A DNA stretch of 64,000 nt. Origin: Aliihoeflea sp. 40Bstr573. GTDB lineage: Bacteria > Pseudomonadota > Alphaproteobacteria > Rhizobiales > Rhizobiaceae. Below are positions 7,996-15,978 of the stretch, piece by piece. The stretch is from positions 124,001-188,000 of the forward strand of contig NZ_JAAAMH010000005.1 in assembly GCF_024105655.1 (NCBI RefSeq). The letters are read 5' to 3'. The translations under genes and the position numbers were made by a program. The notes below the pieces were generated by a model. The model saw nothing but the letters and a program-made list of their open reading frames with translations. It was not told the DNA's origin and did no database searches. Every line of letters starts with the position of its first letter. Within the stretch, counting starts at the first letter, position 1.

Positions 7996-8525
7996 CCCGC
8001 GCTCTCTTCCTGGCTGCAAGTTTATCATGCAGCACGTGTTTCGCGTTCGCACAGGAATTGTCGGATGCGGATCGAGCGGCGATCGGCGCTGCCGTCGATG
8101 CGTTCGGGGAAGCCATGGAGGCGGAAGATCACAATGTCATCGCACAGACCGTGCCGCCGCGCATGCTGGCCCATATGGCCGCGCGAGCCGGCGTGGAGGT
8201 GGAGGCCGTTCGAGCAGCACTCATCGCAGAAATGGAAAAGCTGTCCGGACAGGCCGTGATCGCTGAGTATCGGATTGATGAGGATGGGATGACCGTCGGT
8301 CAGTTCGAAGATGGCTTGCCTTACGCCCTCCTGCCTACCGAAACGATCGTGCAGATGGACGGCAAGCAGGTCCAGGTCAGATCAGAGACATTAGCGCTTC
8401 AGGACGCAGACGCATGGTATCTGGTTCGCGTGAGCGATCCGCAGCAAGTCACGATGCTGCGCGAGGTCTATCCCGGCTTTACCGATGTCGAATTTGCTCC
8501 GTCAGCAACGGAGGTGATCTACTGA
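7992..8525 (+). CDS. Secreted protein of unknown function, coupled to VWA gene
   Basis: A 177-aa protein starting with GTG inside the stop of the upstream VWA gene (GTGA overlap), so it is translationally coupled. It has a signal peptide (RALFLAASLSCSTCFAFAQ) and a mature part of about 158 residues that looks mixed alpha/beta. The stretch DRAAIGAAVDAFGEAMEAEDHNVIAQTVPPRML, followed by paired strands, recalls NTF2-like or lipid-binding folds, but no family was recognized. The pairing suggests it works with, or is bound by, the VWA protein. Confidence 0.75.
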   Translation: MTRALFLAASLSCSTCFAFAQELSDADRAAIGAAVDAFGEAMEAEDHNVIAQTVPPRMLAHMAARAGVEVEAVRAALIAEMEKLSGQAVIAEYRIDEDGMTVGQFEDGLPYALLPTETIVQMDGKQVQVRSETLALQDADAWYLVRVSDPQQVTMLREVYPGFTDVEFAPSATEVIY

Positions 8526-8925
8526 TCAGGAAGAGGTGACGACTTGTCCTGTTGCGGGAACTTCGCGAAAGCAGTGACAAGATGGCGCTTCGCGCGCCAA
8601 ACGCCGGAATGCATATCGATGAGGGTTGCTTCTCTATTTGCCAGGTTCAATTCAAGCGCTTGTCGAGCTTCCCGCTTGTCCGGTGGGTGAGGTCTTTCGC
8701 GGGTTCAAGCTTCTCGACGGAATCGGCGCTCGGCGGTCCCCTTAATGGAGGGGTCAGAAGAATGAGGCGGAAAGAGTCTCGGGAGCGTCCTGAGCGTTTT
8801 GAGCTTTGAACCGGTGGAAATCGCCGGATCCTATCGATCAAAGACACATAGAACTTCGTCAATGCCCCGATATCGCCGAATTGACTTGAATGCATGCGAG
8901 GGTCTTGAACCTGGAGGAATAGTCC
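8526..8925. other. Intergenic region before the second VWA gene
   Basis: A 400-bp stretch without a credible gene. Frames through it on both strands lack ribosome-binding sites and family resemblance. Only the GGAGG ribosome-binding site just before 8926 is recognizable. No terminator or operator stands out. Confidence 0.4.
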
Positions 8926-10419
8926 ATGCACCATCTCGCCGTCGCCAGCCTCGTCCTGATCACGTCGACGGCATCCGTGCTTGGCCAGACGCAGGAAATG
9001 CCGCGAGTGACGCCTGAGAACAGCGCGAGCGAGGCGACGCTGATCATCAACGAGCTGAATACGGACGACTACCCCGAGGTGCTCGTGCTCGCGACGGTTC
9101 TACGGGACGGTGTGCCACTGACGGGCCTTTCTGCGGATGACTTTCGGGTGCGGGAAGATGAAGTCGATCAAGAGCCGCTTACCGTCGAGCCACAACTGCC
9201 ACCGCTCTCCGTCGTGGTTGCGCTTGATACCAGCGGCTCCATGAGCCGCCGGATAGACGCAACGAAAGAAGCCGCGAAGACCTTCGTGACGTCGCTTGGG
9301 GACAATGACAGCGTCCAGCTTGTCGCATTCGAGCGGACAATCGAGACAATGACGCCGATGACATCGACAACGTCTTCAGTCACGTCGGCCATCGATGGTC
9401 TCGTGGCGCGGGGCGATACGGCCCTCTACGACGCGCTGACACGCTCGGTTGAGTTGCTCGAAGAACGGCGCGGGCGCAAGGCCGTGGTGGTGTTGAGCGA
9501 CGGCGTCGATGACGATGGGACCGGGCAACCGCTCAGCGAAGCCACCGTCGGCGAAGTGCTCGAGCGCGCGGGAGCGGTCAGTGTGCCGATCTTCACGATT
9601 GGCCTGGGCACCGAGATGGATGAGGCCGTCCTTGCCGATATTGCCCGAAACACCGGCGCGCAGTATCTCAATGCACCCGATGCAGGCGAGCTTTCCGCCG
9701 TTTATGGGCAGATCAGCGAACAGCTGAGCGGCCAGTATGCGATCCGCTATACCTCAAGCCTTCCGGCTGACGGAACCGAGCGCCGGGTCGATCTCGCGGC
9801 ACTTGGCGTGCAGGACAGCAAGACCTACGCCCCAACTGATGACGGAACCGGCGCAGCATCCGCAACACCCATAGGCACAGCGCCCGGCTGCACGACGGCC
9901 GAAGCGATCGAAGCGGAGCGCGCCGGTTTGCAGCAGGCCGCCGACCGTTATGACCAGGACCTTTATAGCATCACAGATCGCAATGCGGTGCGCGGCGACG
10001 CGCTGCGGCGCATGAAGGAAGGACTGGCGGCTGCCGCTCCCGATCTTGCTTGCGTGCGAGAGGCACTGGTCTCGGCGAAATCACTCTATGGCGATGATCT
10101 GATCGACATTTCTGCAAGGAACGACCTGCGCGGCGACTTGATTGGGAAGATTTCCGGGCTTTGCATGACGCGCAGTGATGATGCCGGTCATGTCGAATGC
10201 CTGACTTTCTATCGCGACGCGTACGAGGACGAGATCATCGACATCACCGCCCGAAATCAGCTGCGCAATGAGACGGTGGACGCGCTTACCGGGCATTTTT
10301 TTGAAGCCTTGACTGTCGATGAGGCGCTCGCCCGCTTTGCGGAACTTTACGATGAAGACCTTATCGACATCACGGCGCGCAACAATGGACGTGACGAAAT
10401 GCTGCGACAGGAAAACTGA
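8926..10419 (+). CDS. Secreted VWA domain protein with fourfold C-terminal repeat
   Basis: A 497-aa protein with a signal peptide (HHLAVASLVLITSTASVLGQ) and a GGAGG ribosome-binding site. Residues from about 30 to 90 look like an Ig-like beta domain (PLTGLSADDFRVREDE). Residues 95-280 form a VWA domain with full MIDAS: DTSGSMS, the threonine of GDTALYDAL, and SDGVDDDG. VWFA proteins with this N-terminal part are common as secreted Ca/Mg-binding adhesins or chaperone-like factors. Residues 342-497 hold four copies of Y-x(2)-[DE]-[LI]-[IY]-[DS]-I-[TS]-x-RN-x(2)-R, described separately. Substrate and partner are unknown. It lies downstream of a first VWA gene pair. Confidence 0.86.
   Translation: MHHLAVASLVLITSTASVLGQTQEMPRVTPENSASEATLIINELNTDDYPEVLVLATVLRDGVPLTGLSADDFRVREDEVDQEPLTVEPQLPPLSVVVALDTSGSMSRRIDATKEAAKTFVTSLGDNDSVQLVAFERTIETMTPMTSTTSSVTSAIDGLVARGDTALYDALTRSVELLEERRGRKAVVVLSDGVDDDGTGQPLSEATVGEVLERAGAVSVPIFTIGLGTEMDEAVLADIARNTGAQYLNAPDAGELSAVYGQISEQLSGQYAIRYTSSLPADGTERRVDLAALGVQDSKTYAPTDDGTGAASATPIGTAPGCTTAEAIEAERAGLQQAADRYDQDLYSITDRNAVRGDALRRMKEGLAAAAPDLACVREALVSAKSLYGDDLIDISARNDLRGDLIGKISGLCMTRSDDAGHVECLTFYRDAYEDEIIDITARNQLRNETVDALTGHFFEALTVDEALARFAELYDEDLIDITARNNGRDEMLRQEN
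9946..10416 (+). repeat. Four imperfect protein-level repeats, YxxDLIDITARN motif
   Basis: In the C-terminal third of the second VWA protein the motif occurs at residues 342 (YDQDLYSITDRNAVR), 388 (YGDDLIDISARNDLR), 433 (YEDEIIDITARNQLR) and 475 (YDEDLIDITARNNGR). Spacings are 46, 45 and 42 residues. The linkers are alpha-helical and vary. At DNA level the copies have diverged, so this is an old internal duplication under protein-level selection. Alternating acidic residues followed by RN could make a small metal- or carbohydrate-binding unit. That is inference. Confidence 0.8.
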
Positions 10420-10600
10420 GCCTCGTCAATTGGGCCGCGATCCATGGGCTGGGGGCTCATTGTCCGGATCGCGACCCTCCCCCGCTTCAGTGGGGATGAT
10501 TGGAAGGATAAGCGATCAGACTTCCCTGGACAACACTCGGGGTGAGGATCATTGCGCTCCGACGCATTGATCGCAACTTGCTCTAGCGTTAGAAGCGAAC

Positions 10601-10831
10601 ATGCCTGATCAGTTCAGTGACCAAATCCAGCGTGCGCTGAGCATGCTCGAAACCGACCGGAAGGGTCTGGCACGCATGCTCGAAGTCCCCATGGCCACGT
10701 TACGTTCGTGGGAAGGGCGTTCACCGCCTGCCTATGCGTGGCTTGCGGTTGCTGCGCTCCTCGCGGGCCTTAAGGCAAAACGGCAGGCGGAACCCGGCCG
10801 CCAAAACGCGCGGCCCGCATCAGATCGATAG
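10601..10831 (+). CDS. Small putative helix-turn-helix protein
   Basis: A 76-aa frame with ATG start. Residues 11-47 (LSMLETDRKGLARMLEVPMATLRSWEGRSPPAY) have the layout of a short helix-turn-helix: LARMLEVPMATLRSWE resembles the DNA-binding helices of Cro/MerR-like proteins. The C-terminus is basic and disordered. It lies 38 bp before an XRE-family regulator on the same strand, and the two could form a small regulatory operon. No named family was recognized. Confidence 0.5.
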   Translation: MPDQFSDQIQRALSMLETDRKGLARMLEVPMATLRSWEGRSPPAYAWLAVAALLAGLKAKRQAEPGRQNARPASDR

Positions 10832-10869
10832 TCCCACGGCGGTGGTATTGACAAGAGGCGGTTCCCATA

Positions 10870-11292
10870 ATGGCTTCATCTTCTCCGCAAAGTGGGGATC
10901 AAAAGAACCGCTCGCCAAGGCGAACGAGGGGGTGCGATCCGATCGACGTGGCGGTCGGTCGAAGGCTTAAAGTCCGCCGGATTGCAGTCGGCATGAGCCA
11001 GGAACGACTTGCCGAGCATCTGGGTGTGACGTTTCAGCAGGTCCAGAAGTACGAAAAGGGCGCCAACCGCCTCGCAGCCTCAACACTCTGCCGGGCAGGC
11101 CGTGCCTTGTCAGTCCCCGTCGAACATTTCTTTGAAGGGGTCGATGACGTCGATGTCGAAACGGAGATTGCCGATCTCAACGCTGCCGCTTATCGGCAGG
11201 CCAGTGCGTTCATGAAAATCGAAGATCCCAAGGTGCGCGCTGCGATCAGCGCCCTGGTCAATGTGCTGGCTTGCGACGATCGAGAGAGATGA
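10870..11292 (+). CDS. XRE family transcriptional regulator (HTH_3)
   Basis: A 140-aa protein. Residues from about 25 to 80 are a Cro/C1-type helix-turn-helix: VGRRLKVRRIAVGMSQERLAEHLGVTFQQVQKYEKGANRLAASTL. The wording is typical of the rhizobial XRE regulators, with SQERLAE...VTFQQVQKYEKG as the recognition part. The remaining 60 residues are a helical tail for dimer or ligand contacts. It is followed by a strong hairpin at 11334-11361. The target is unknown. The gene lies in the accessory part of the window. Confidence 0.86.
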   Translation: MASSSPQSGDQKNRSPRRTRGCDPIDVAVGRRLKVRRIAVGMSQERLAEHLGVTFQQVQKYEKGANRLAASTLCRAGRALSVPVEHFFEGVDDVDVETEIADLNAAAYRQASAFMKIEDPKVRAAISALVNVLACDDRER

Positions 11293-11333
11293 AAGCGTGG
11301 CGAAGCCAGCGAATGGCAAGTTGGCTTAATGGA

Positions 11334-11361
11334 CCGCTCGCAGAAACGTGTCTGCGAGCGG
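11334..11361. terminator. Hairpin after the XRE gene
   Basis: CCGCTCGCAGA-AACGTG-TCTGCGAGCGG is a perfect 11-bp stem with a 6-nt loop, 41 bp after the XRE stop and between convergent genes. It is not followed by a T-run, so it may be a weak or Rho-assisted terminator, or an RNA-stability element. Confidence 0.4.
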
Positions 11362-11436
11362 CAACGTATCATGTCAGTCTTGGTTGGTCAGAGGTGGCCA
11401 ATCGGTTCCCAAGGGTCTTTCCTCTGACGTGAAGGT

Positions 11437-12045
11437 TCAGCGCGAAAAAACGGTCACGCTGCCGTCCGCATTCGTCTCGACCGCGACGACGGACGAAACA
11501 TCGACATCCTGCGCGGCGAGGGCCGCCGAAAGCTCGGCATCGGCTTCGATCGCCGCCTGAAGCGCTGCGATGTCATCCTCGTTGTCAGCGACTGCGTTGT
11601 CGAGAGCGACGGCATTCTCGCCTTGAACCTCCGCTTCCACGTCAACAACCGTGACTGACGAAGCGCTGGCAACGGCGTCGATATCGTATTCGGAGGTGCG
11701 GATCGCGGAGATGGCGCGACCGAAATTGGTCTCAGTGCTCACGTCTGAATTGCCTCCGGCCTCGCCGCCTGCAGCCCCGCTTGCTCCCATTCCACCAGCA
11801 TTGCCGCTTCCGCCGACTGATGCCCCACCGGACGCGCCAGCGCCGATCCCGCCACCAGCGGCACCGGCACCAGCGTCACCAGAAGCTCCTGCGCCAGCAC
11901 TGCCACCGACACCACCGGATGCTCCGCCGCCGACGCCACCACCGGCATTGCCAGAAGCACCGCCACCGACCTGGGCAAAGGCAGACCCTGCTACGATCGC
12001 CGTCACGGCCAGTGTCGAAAGCGTTATCTTTTTGATGTTTGTCAT
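11437..12045 (-). CDS. Gly/Ala/Ser-rich secreted low-complexity protein
   Basis: A 202-aa protein with a signal peptide (MTNIKKITLSTLAVTAIVAGSAFAQ). About 75 residues follow of almost pure Gly-Ala-Ser with short near-repeats such as GGGASG and GAGASGGAS. The C-terminal domain (about residues 100-202) is ordinary and acidic: NFGRAISAIRTSEYDIDAVASASSVTVVDVEAEV. The C-terminal part recurs as a hypothetical secreted protein in rhizobia, as far as can be recalled. It may be an extracellular or cell-wall-contact protein. The plus-strand proline/alanine-rich frame opposite it is an antisense shadow. Confidence 0.72.
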   Translation of the reverse strand: MTNIKKITLSTLAVTAIVAGSAFAQVGGGASGNAGGGVGGGASGGVGGSAGAGASGDAGAGAAGGGIGAGASGGASVGGSGNAGGMGASGAAGGEAGGNSDVSTETNFGRAISAIRTSEYDIDAVASASSVTVVDVEAEVQGENAVALDNAVADNEDDIAALQAAIEADAELSAALAAQDVDVSSVVAVETNADGSVTVFSR

Positions 12046-12432
12046 TTTCCTATCCTCGATTTCATTCGCCGATTGAATCGACGTCGTGTCCCGACGAGTT
12101 GGACTTATGAACCCGCTGTGCGGGGAATGTGACTGCGGCGGTCAACTCGGTCGCGCTTCTGAAACCTGCCGTGAACGTCGCGGGTCTGTTTGACCATGTG
12201 TCTTCGCGCCGATTCTCCTCGCGCTCGTCTGATGCAGGTGTTGCACTTTGGACATCCCAAACGCTCTGTGCGCGGCATTCCACTATGGCAATCAGGCCGC
12301 GTTTGCGGTTTTTGGCCGGGGTTTTAAGTCCAGAAATGTGACCGTCATTAGGATTGTATTAAGCACAATTGCGCATGTTTGCCGCGCGGGGCTCGGGTAT
12401 TGCGTTCCCGCCTCTCCGACGCTTCAATATCT
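12046..12432. other. Intergenic region between Gly-rich gene and response regulator
   Basis: A 387-bp stretch with no supported gene. It should contain the minus-strand promoter for the Gly-rich protein. A GGATAGGAAA ribosome-binding region lies just before that start. No EcfG, CtrA or PHO motif was found in it. Confidence 0.4.
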
Positions 12433-12861
12433 TTATAGTTCGCGCTGATTTGCGGCGCGCAACATTTGCTGGATGCGCGCCATGACCTGCGCTTCATCGT
12501 AGGGTTTGGCCATCAGCGGTCCGTCCTCGCACAGATCGCCGGCTTTTTCCGCCGCGTTGGCCATTCCGGAATTGAGGATGACATGGATATCGGGCCTATG
12601 CTGGCGGATCCAACGGGCAAGGCCAAAGCCGTCGAGTTTGCCAGGCATCTGAACATCGGAAAAGACAACGTGAATTGTCCGGCCAGATTCGATGACTGCC
12701 TTTGCATCGTCGCCGGTCGCGGCTTCAACGACATGGAAGCCGCAATCCCGGTGATAGTCGGCGATATTGATCCGGATGAACAACTCGTCCTCGACGACGA
12801 GGACCGTTTTGCGATCATTGCTTTGTGCGAAGCCATTGGTGTTCGACTGGGCTGAGGTCAT
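12433..12861 (-). CDS. Single-domain response regulator (CheY-like)
   Basis: A 142-aa receiver domain without an output domain. Acidic pocket E24-D25 (LVVEDELF), phosphoacceptor D69 (VVFSDVQMPG), and the lysine in LMAKPYDEAQV complete the active site. Such proteins pass phosphate between histidine kinases and other partners. In Alphaproteobacteria many act in the general stress phosphorelay. The ATG at 12861 gives MTSAQSNTNG; the open frame continues upstream but without homology. An EcfG-type promoter motif lies directly in front of the start, so the mRNA would be nearly leaderless. Confidence 0.86.
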   Translation of the reverse strand: MTSAQSNTNGFAQSNDRKTVLVVEDELFIRINIADYHRDCGFHVVEAATGDDAKAVIESGRTIHVVFSDVQMPGKLDGFGLARWIRQHRPDIHVILNSGMANAAEKAGDLCEDGPLMAKPYDEAQVMARIQQMLRAANQREL

Positions 12862-12868
12862 CGCCCAA

Positions 12869-12893
12869 AACGTCGGCGCCTTGAAATGGTTCC
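12869..12893 (-). promoter_or_regulatory. EcfG-type (general stress sigma) promoter candidate
   Basis: On the minus strand, GGAAC-N16-CGTT matches the known -35/-10 consensus of alphaproteobacterial EcfG sigma factors exactly. It points at the response regulator, whose ATG is 7 nt beyond the -10 element. Confidence 0.45.
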
Positions 12894-12952
12894 CGTTTCG
12901 CCATGTTTGCCCAAAACAGTTTTTGAGATGCGACTCTGCTGAGTTTCGCTCA

Positions 12953-13180
12953 TTAGCGGGAGCGGCGGTGCGTGACGGCCGAGGCTGATCCGCTCCAATC
13001 CAGATCACGAAGCGTCGCGCAGGCCTCGAGCACCTTGCGGATCTTGTATTTTTCGAGATCGACGACGGGTGTTTGCCTTGCAACCGCGCGCAGGTCGATA
13101 ATCAGGCGGATGAGTTCTTCGTCGGTGATCGTCGTGTCGTCGGCCAGAGTGGCAGCGATGTTATCGATATCAACAGTCAT
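12953..13180 (-). CDS. Small helical protein of unknown function
   Basis: A 75-aa frame, MTVDIDNIAATLADDTTITDEELIRLIIDLRAVARQTPVVDLEKYKIRKVLEACATLRDL..., with an acidic N-terminal half and two likely amphipathic helices. The amino-acid make-up is protein-like up to about residue 62; the last residues (SGSASAVTHRRSR) look like tail. The same-strand response regulator begins about 90 bp downstream. No family was recognized. A small adaptor or regulator is possible from the size and helical content. Confidence 0.45.
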   Translation of the reverse strand: MTVDIDNIAATLADDTTITDEELIRLIIDLRAVARQTPVVDLEKYKIRKVLEACATLRDLDWSGSASAVTHRRSR

Positions 13181-13702
13181 GCAAAAACGTCTCCATGCGC
13201 CCCCGCCACTCCAAACCTGCGGGTTCTAACGAGACGATCAATAGGATTGTAGTTTCTCCACAGAACGACGGTTACCGGATCGTGACATCTGATCCGTCTC
13301 TTTGAGGCAAAGTTTCATAAAATCCGAAGACTGCCGCATCTACACTTGATCCGCAAAAGTGCTCGGCCCTCCGGAGGCAAGCGGAGCAATGATGCTCGTG
13401 AGATCGACTGCAATCCGAACTGGCGCACATCAGCCGTCTGCTGCGGCCGGATTGTGAATGAGCGCCGCTCAAGTATGTTCTCTTAACTGGAACCTAGTTT
13501 AGGAACCAAAGGCCGGCTCTGGTCATCGTCAGCACGACGATGAGCGTATTGAACGCGAGCCGTGGAATAGTTCCGCAACCTCCGTCCTACCTGCCATACG
13601 CAGTCGAGTCGCTGACAGCACCGCCTGCCAACGTGGACATCTGACGTCCGGAGCTACCAGTTCCGAGATTCGAAGGCGCTGCGGCGTCCGGCCGGTTCTC
13701 TA
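13181..13702. other. Gene-free stretch of about 520 bp
   Basis: No frame with a ribosome-binding site and protein-like composition was found. The stretch ends at the stop of the 13703-14242 gene and begins at the start of the small 12953-13180 gene, so it should contain the latter's promoter. A GGAAC-N15-GTT element on the minus strand near 13550-13575 is one base short of the EcfG spacing and was not called. Confidence 0.4.
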
Positions 13703-14242
13703 TCAGTGCATGTCGTCTTTGCAGCGGCCAATGGCTTCTTCGGCCTCATGGTGAGCTTTGCCCTGCTTCGACTGCATCGCGCGATGGTGCGCGAGTTCAG
13801 CCTCGACACGTGCGATGCTCGACTGGAGCCGATCGTGCAACAGCGTCAGATCGGCGACCATCTGGTCCGACGTTTCGTTTATGGACAGATCCAGGGCCTC
13901 TGTGATGACCTCATCGAGAGGACGGCCCTTCAGCCGGTCGTCGCCGAACATCTGATCGAGGAGGTCTTCTGCGAGGCCTGAGGAAGGACACGGAAGAAGC
14001 ATGCCGGTCGCTTCGCCCATGATCGTGAAGCCGATGTCGGCGAACACGACGCATTGAACGTCCTCGGCTGTAAGGGTCAATGGATCGCCTTGAAATTCGC
14101 CCGCCTCATCGACGAGGCCGACACGATACGAGATCGGCCCATCCGGCCCGACCTCGGCCTCGATTAAGGCTATGCGCTTTTCGTTTGGTCGATCAATCAT
14201 TCGTTTGCAGGCGCTTCTCATCGTCATCGGCCGATTTCGCAT
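13703..14242 (-). CDS. Conserved-looking hypothetical protein, cytosolic
   Basis: Up to 179 aa; the native start may be the ATG at 14200 (MIDRPNEKRIALIEAE, 165 aa), because the preceding residues are arginine/methionine-rich. Residues from about 25 to 75 form a beta-rich segment (IALIEAEVGPDGPISYRVGLVDEAGEFQGDPLTLTAEDVQCVVFADIGF). The last 60 residues are a charged helix (LHDRLQSSIARVEAELAHHRAMQSKQ), probably a coiled coil. There is no signal peptide or membrane segment. No family was recognized. A near-EcfG promoter lies 75 bp upstream. The GAF-EAL gene diverges from it. Confidence 0.6.
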   Translation of the reverse strand: MRNRPMTMRSACKRMIDRPNEKRIALIEAEVGPDGPISYRVGLVDEAGEFQGDPLTLTAEDVQCVVFADIGFTIMGEATGMLLPCPSSGLAEDLLDQMFGDDRLKGRPLDEVITEALDLSINETSDQMVADLTLLHDRLQSSIARVEAELAHHRAMQSKQGKAHHEAEEAIGRCKDDMH

Positions 14243-14316
14243 CCAAGTTATGCCTTGATCGCATGCCTAAAACCACACCTTTCGGTTGATCGGATCTGAA
14301 TGTCGATCAAAGGTTT

Positions 14317-14341
14317 AACATTTCTGGAGCGATCCTGTTCC
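14317..14341 (-). promoter_or_regulatory. Near-consensus EcfG-type promoter
   Basis: GGAAC-N16-TGTT on the minus strand differs from the EcfG consensus at one base of the -10 element. It is about 75 bp upstream of the hypothetical gene starting at 14242, in the divergent region shared with the GAF-EAL gene. Confidence 0.33.
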
Positions 14342-14377
14342 TCTCCGGAGACGTGAAGGAAAGAAGGTCGTCGGGAT

Positions 14378-15583
14378 ATGAACGACTTCGAAACATTGAG
14401 GGCGGAAGTGGTGTCAGATACGGGCAAGCCCGGTGACATCATTCAGGACGCACTGGTGGCGATCCGCGATCACCTCGGTATGGAGGTCGGCTATTTCTCG
14501 GAATTCGTCGATGGTTATTCCGTATTCCGACGCGTCGATGCACCGGGTCTCGATCATCTGATAAAGGTCGGCGACACCCATCCTCTCGACAACGTCTACT
14601 GCAACCACATCCTCGAAGGCCGTCTGCCGGAATTGATACCCGACACCAGCCTGGAACCAATCGCTCAAGCGATGCCGATCACCGCTGAAATCCCGATCGG
14701 GTCGCATGTCAGCGTGCCCATCCGCATGGCCGATGGTTCACCCTTCGGCATGTTCTGCTGTCTGAGCCAGTCGGCAAAACCGTCACTGAATGAACGGGAT
14801 CTGGCGACCATGCGCGTCTTTGCCGACATCGTCGCACGTCAGGTCAACACCGATACTGCCGTTCAGCGATCGCGTGATGGATGCCGGACAGCAATCGAGG
14901 GTGTCCTGCGCGATCGGGCCTACAATGTTCTCTATCAGCCCGTTGTGGACCTGCGATCCAAGCAAACGGTCGCCTATGAGGCGCTCTGTCGCTTCGCGCC
15001 GCAGCCTTATCGCGCTCCCGATCAATGGTTCCGGGATGCCGTCGAGGTCGGTCTGGGGATAGATCTGGAGGTCGCCGTTCTCGCCAAGGCGTGCGAAGCG
15101 CTTGGTCACTTGCCGCCCTTGGTTCGGCTGTCGGTAAACGTCTCGCCGGACGCGATCCTAAGCGAACATCTGGAAAGCACACTGGCCACCGTGGCACTCG
15201 ACCGCATCATTCTGGAAGTCACCGAGCACACCCGCATTTCGGACTACGAACGCATTAACGATCGTCTCGCGGCCTTCAGGGATCGCGGCGCGCAGATTGC
15301 TGTCGACGACGCCGGTGCCGGCTATGCCGGCCTCCAGCAGATCGTCCGGCTCGCGCCAGAGATCATCAAGATGGATATGAGCCTGACCCGCGGCATAGAC
15401 GATGATCCGGCTCTCAGGGCATTGGCACGCGCGATCGTCTCTTATGCCGATGAGACCCGGTCGACGGTCTTGGCGGAAGGCATCGAAACGGAAAGCGAAC
15501 TGGCAACGCTTTTGGAGCTCGGGGTCGCCCTGGGTCAGGGCTATTATCTCGGCAGGCCTTTGCCTTTGCCCGATTTCCACTGA
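14378..15583 (+). CDS. GAF-EAL protein, probable c-di-GMP phosphodiesterase
   Basis: A 401-aa cytosolic protein. Residues from about 15 to 160 form a GAF sensor domain (VGYFSEFVDGYSVFRRVDAPG ... GSHVSVPIRMADGSPFGMFCCLS). Residues from about 175 to 400 are an EAL domain. The signature E201-A-L (AYEALCRF), NVSPD, the glutamate of ILEVTEH, D310-D311 (DDAGAGYAG), the lysine of IIKMD, and AEGIETE and GQGYYLGRP are present. The metal-binding set is therefore intact and c-di-GMP hydrolysis is likely. There is no GGDEF domain or membrane segment. It diverges from the 13703-14242 gene and lies near a response regulator. GAF-EAL proteins of this layout are often light, gas or redox sensors; no cofactor cysteine is obvious. 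Confidence 0.9.
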   Translation: MNDFETLRAEVVSDTGKPGDIIQDALVAIRDHLGMEVGYFSEFVDGYSVFRRVDAPGLDHLIKVGDTHPLDNVYCNHILEGRLPELIPDTSLEPIAQAMPITAEIPIGSHVSVPIRMADGSPFGMFCCLSQSAKPSLNERDLATMRVFADIVARQVNTDTAVQRSRDGCRTAIEGVLRDRAYNVLYQPVVDLRSKQTVAYEALCRFAPQPYRAPDQWFRDAVEVGLGIDLEVAVLAKACEALGHLPPLVRLSVNVSPDAILSEHLESTLATVALDRIILEVTEHTRISDYERINDRLAAFRDRGAQIAVDDAGAGYAGLQQIVRLAPEIIKMDMSLTRGIDDDPALRALARAIVSYADETRSTVLAEGIETESELATLLELGVALGQGYYLGRPLPLPDFH

Positions 15584-15615
15584 CCCGCTACCAGGCGCAG
15601 GGTTCAATCCGCTGG

Positions 15616-15873
15616 TCACGCGCAGCGCGATAAATGGCTCTGCTGCCGGAAGACGGGGTGCGCGTAGATCGCCTCTATCTCGGCACTGAACAGCGAGCGA
15701 TCGGCGGTCCGAATCAGCGCGCGGGAACGCTTGCCGGCCGGCAGTTCTTCCATCGCGAAACGGATCGCATGATCCAGTCTGCATTCTTGGACGACCGTTC
15801 GGATGCCCGCTTCGCGCGGCTTCGTCGGCAAAACCAACACGGTGGCCTGTTTGTCGAAATCGATACCGATCAT
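15616..15873 (-). CDS. Small hypothetical protein
   Basis: An 85-aa frame starting MIGIDFDKQATVLVLPTKPREAGIRTVV, behind a good AGAGGAA ribosome-binding site 6 nt before the ATG at 15873. It has a beta-strand-like N-terminus, then a helix (LDHAIRFAMEELPAGKRSRALIRT) and a second strand and helix. No family was recognized. It lies between the GAF-EAL gene (convergent) and the conjugation genes. The strong ribosome-binding site supports expression. Confidence 0.6.
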   Translation of the reverse strand: MIGIDFDKQATVLVLPTKPREAGIRTVVQECRLDHAIRFAMEELPAGKRSRALIRTADRSLFSAEIEAIYAHPVFRQQSHLSRCA

Positions 15874-15978
15874 CGCTGTTTCCTCTGCCAATGGGTGAGG
15901 GGTTGATACCGCACAACCATGACAGAATCGGGACGGCGGCGGACGGTCGCTGATCAAAGTGTAGCTCATCAATCGGAC

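Noticed and set aside
11651-12076. Proline/alanine-rich plus-strand frame
   Set aside because: It is the antisense reading of the Gly-rich secreted protein.
13550-13575. GGAAC-N15-GTT on the minus strand
   Set aside because: The spacing is one base too short for an EcfG promoter and no gene start follows at the right distance.
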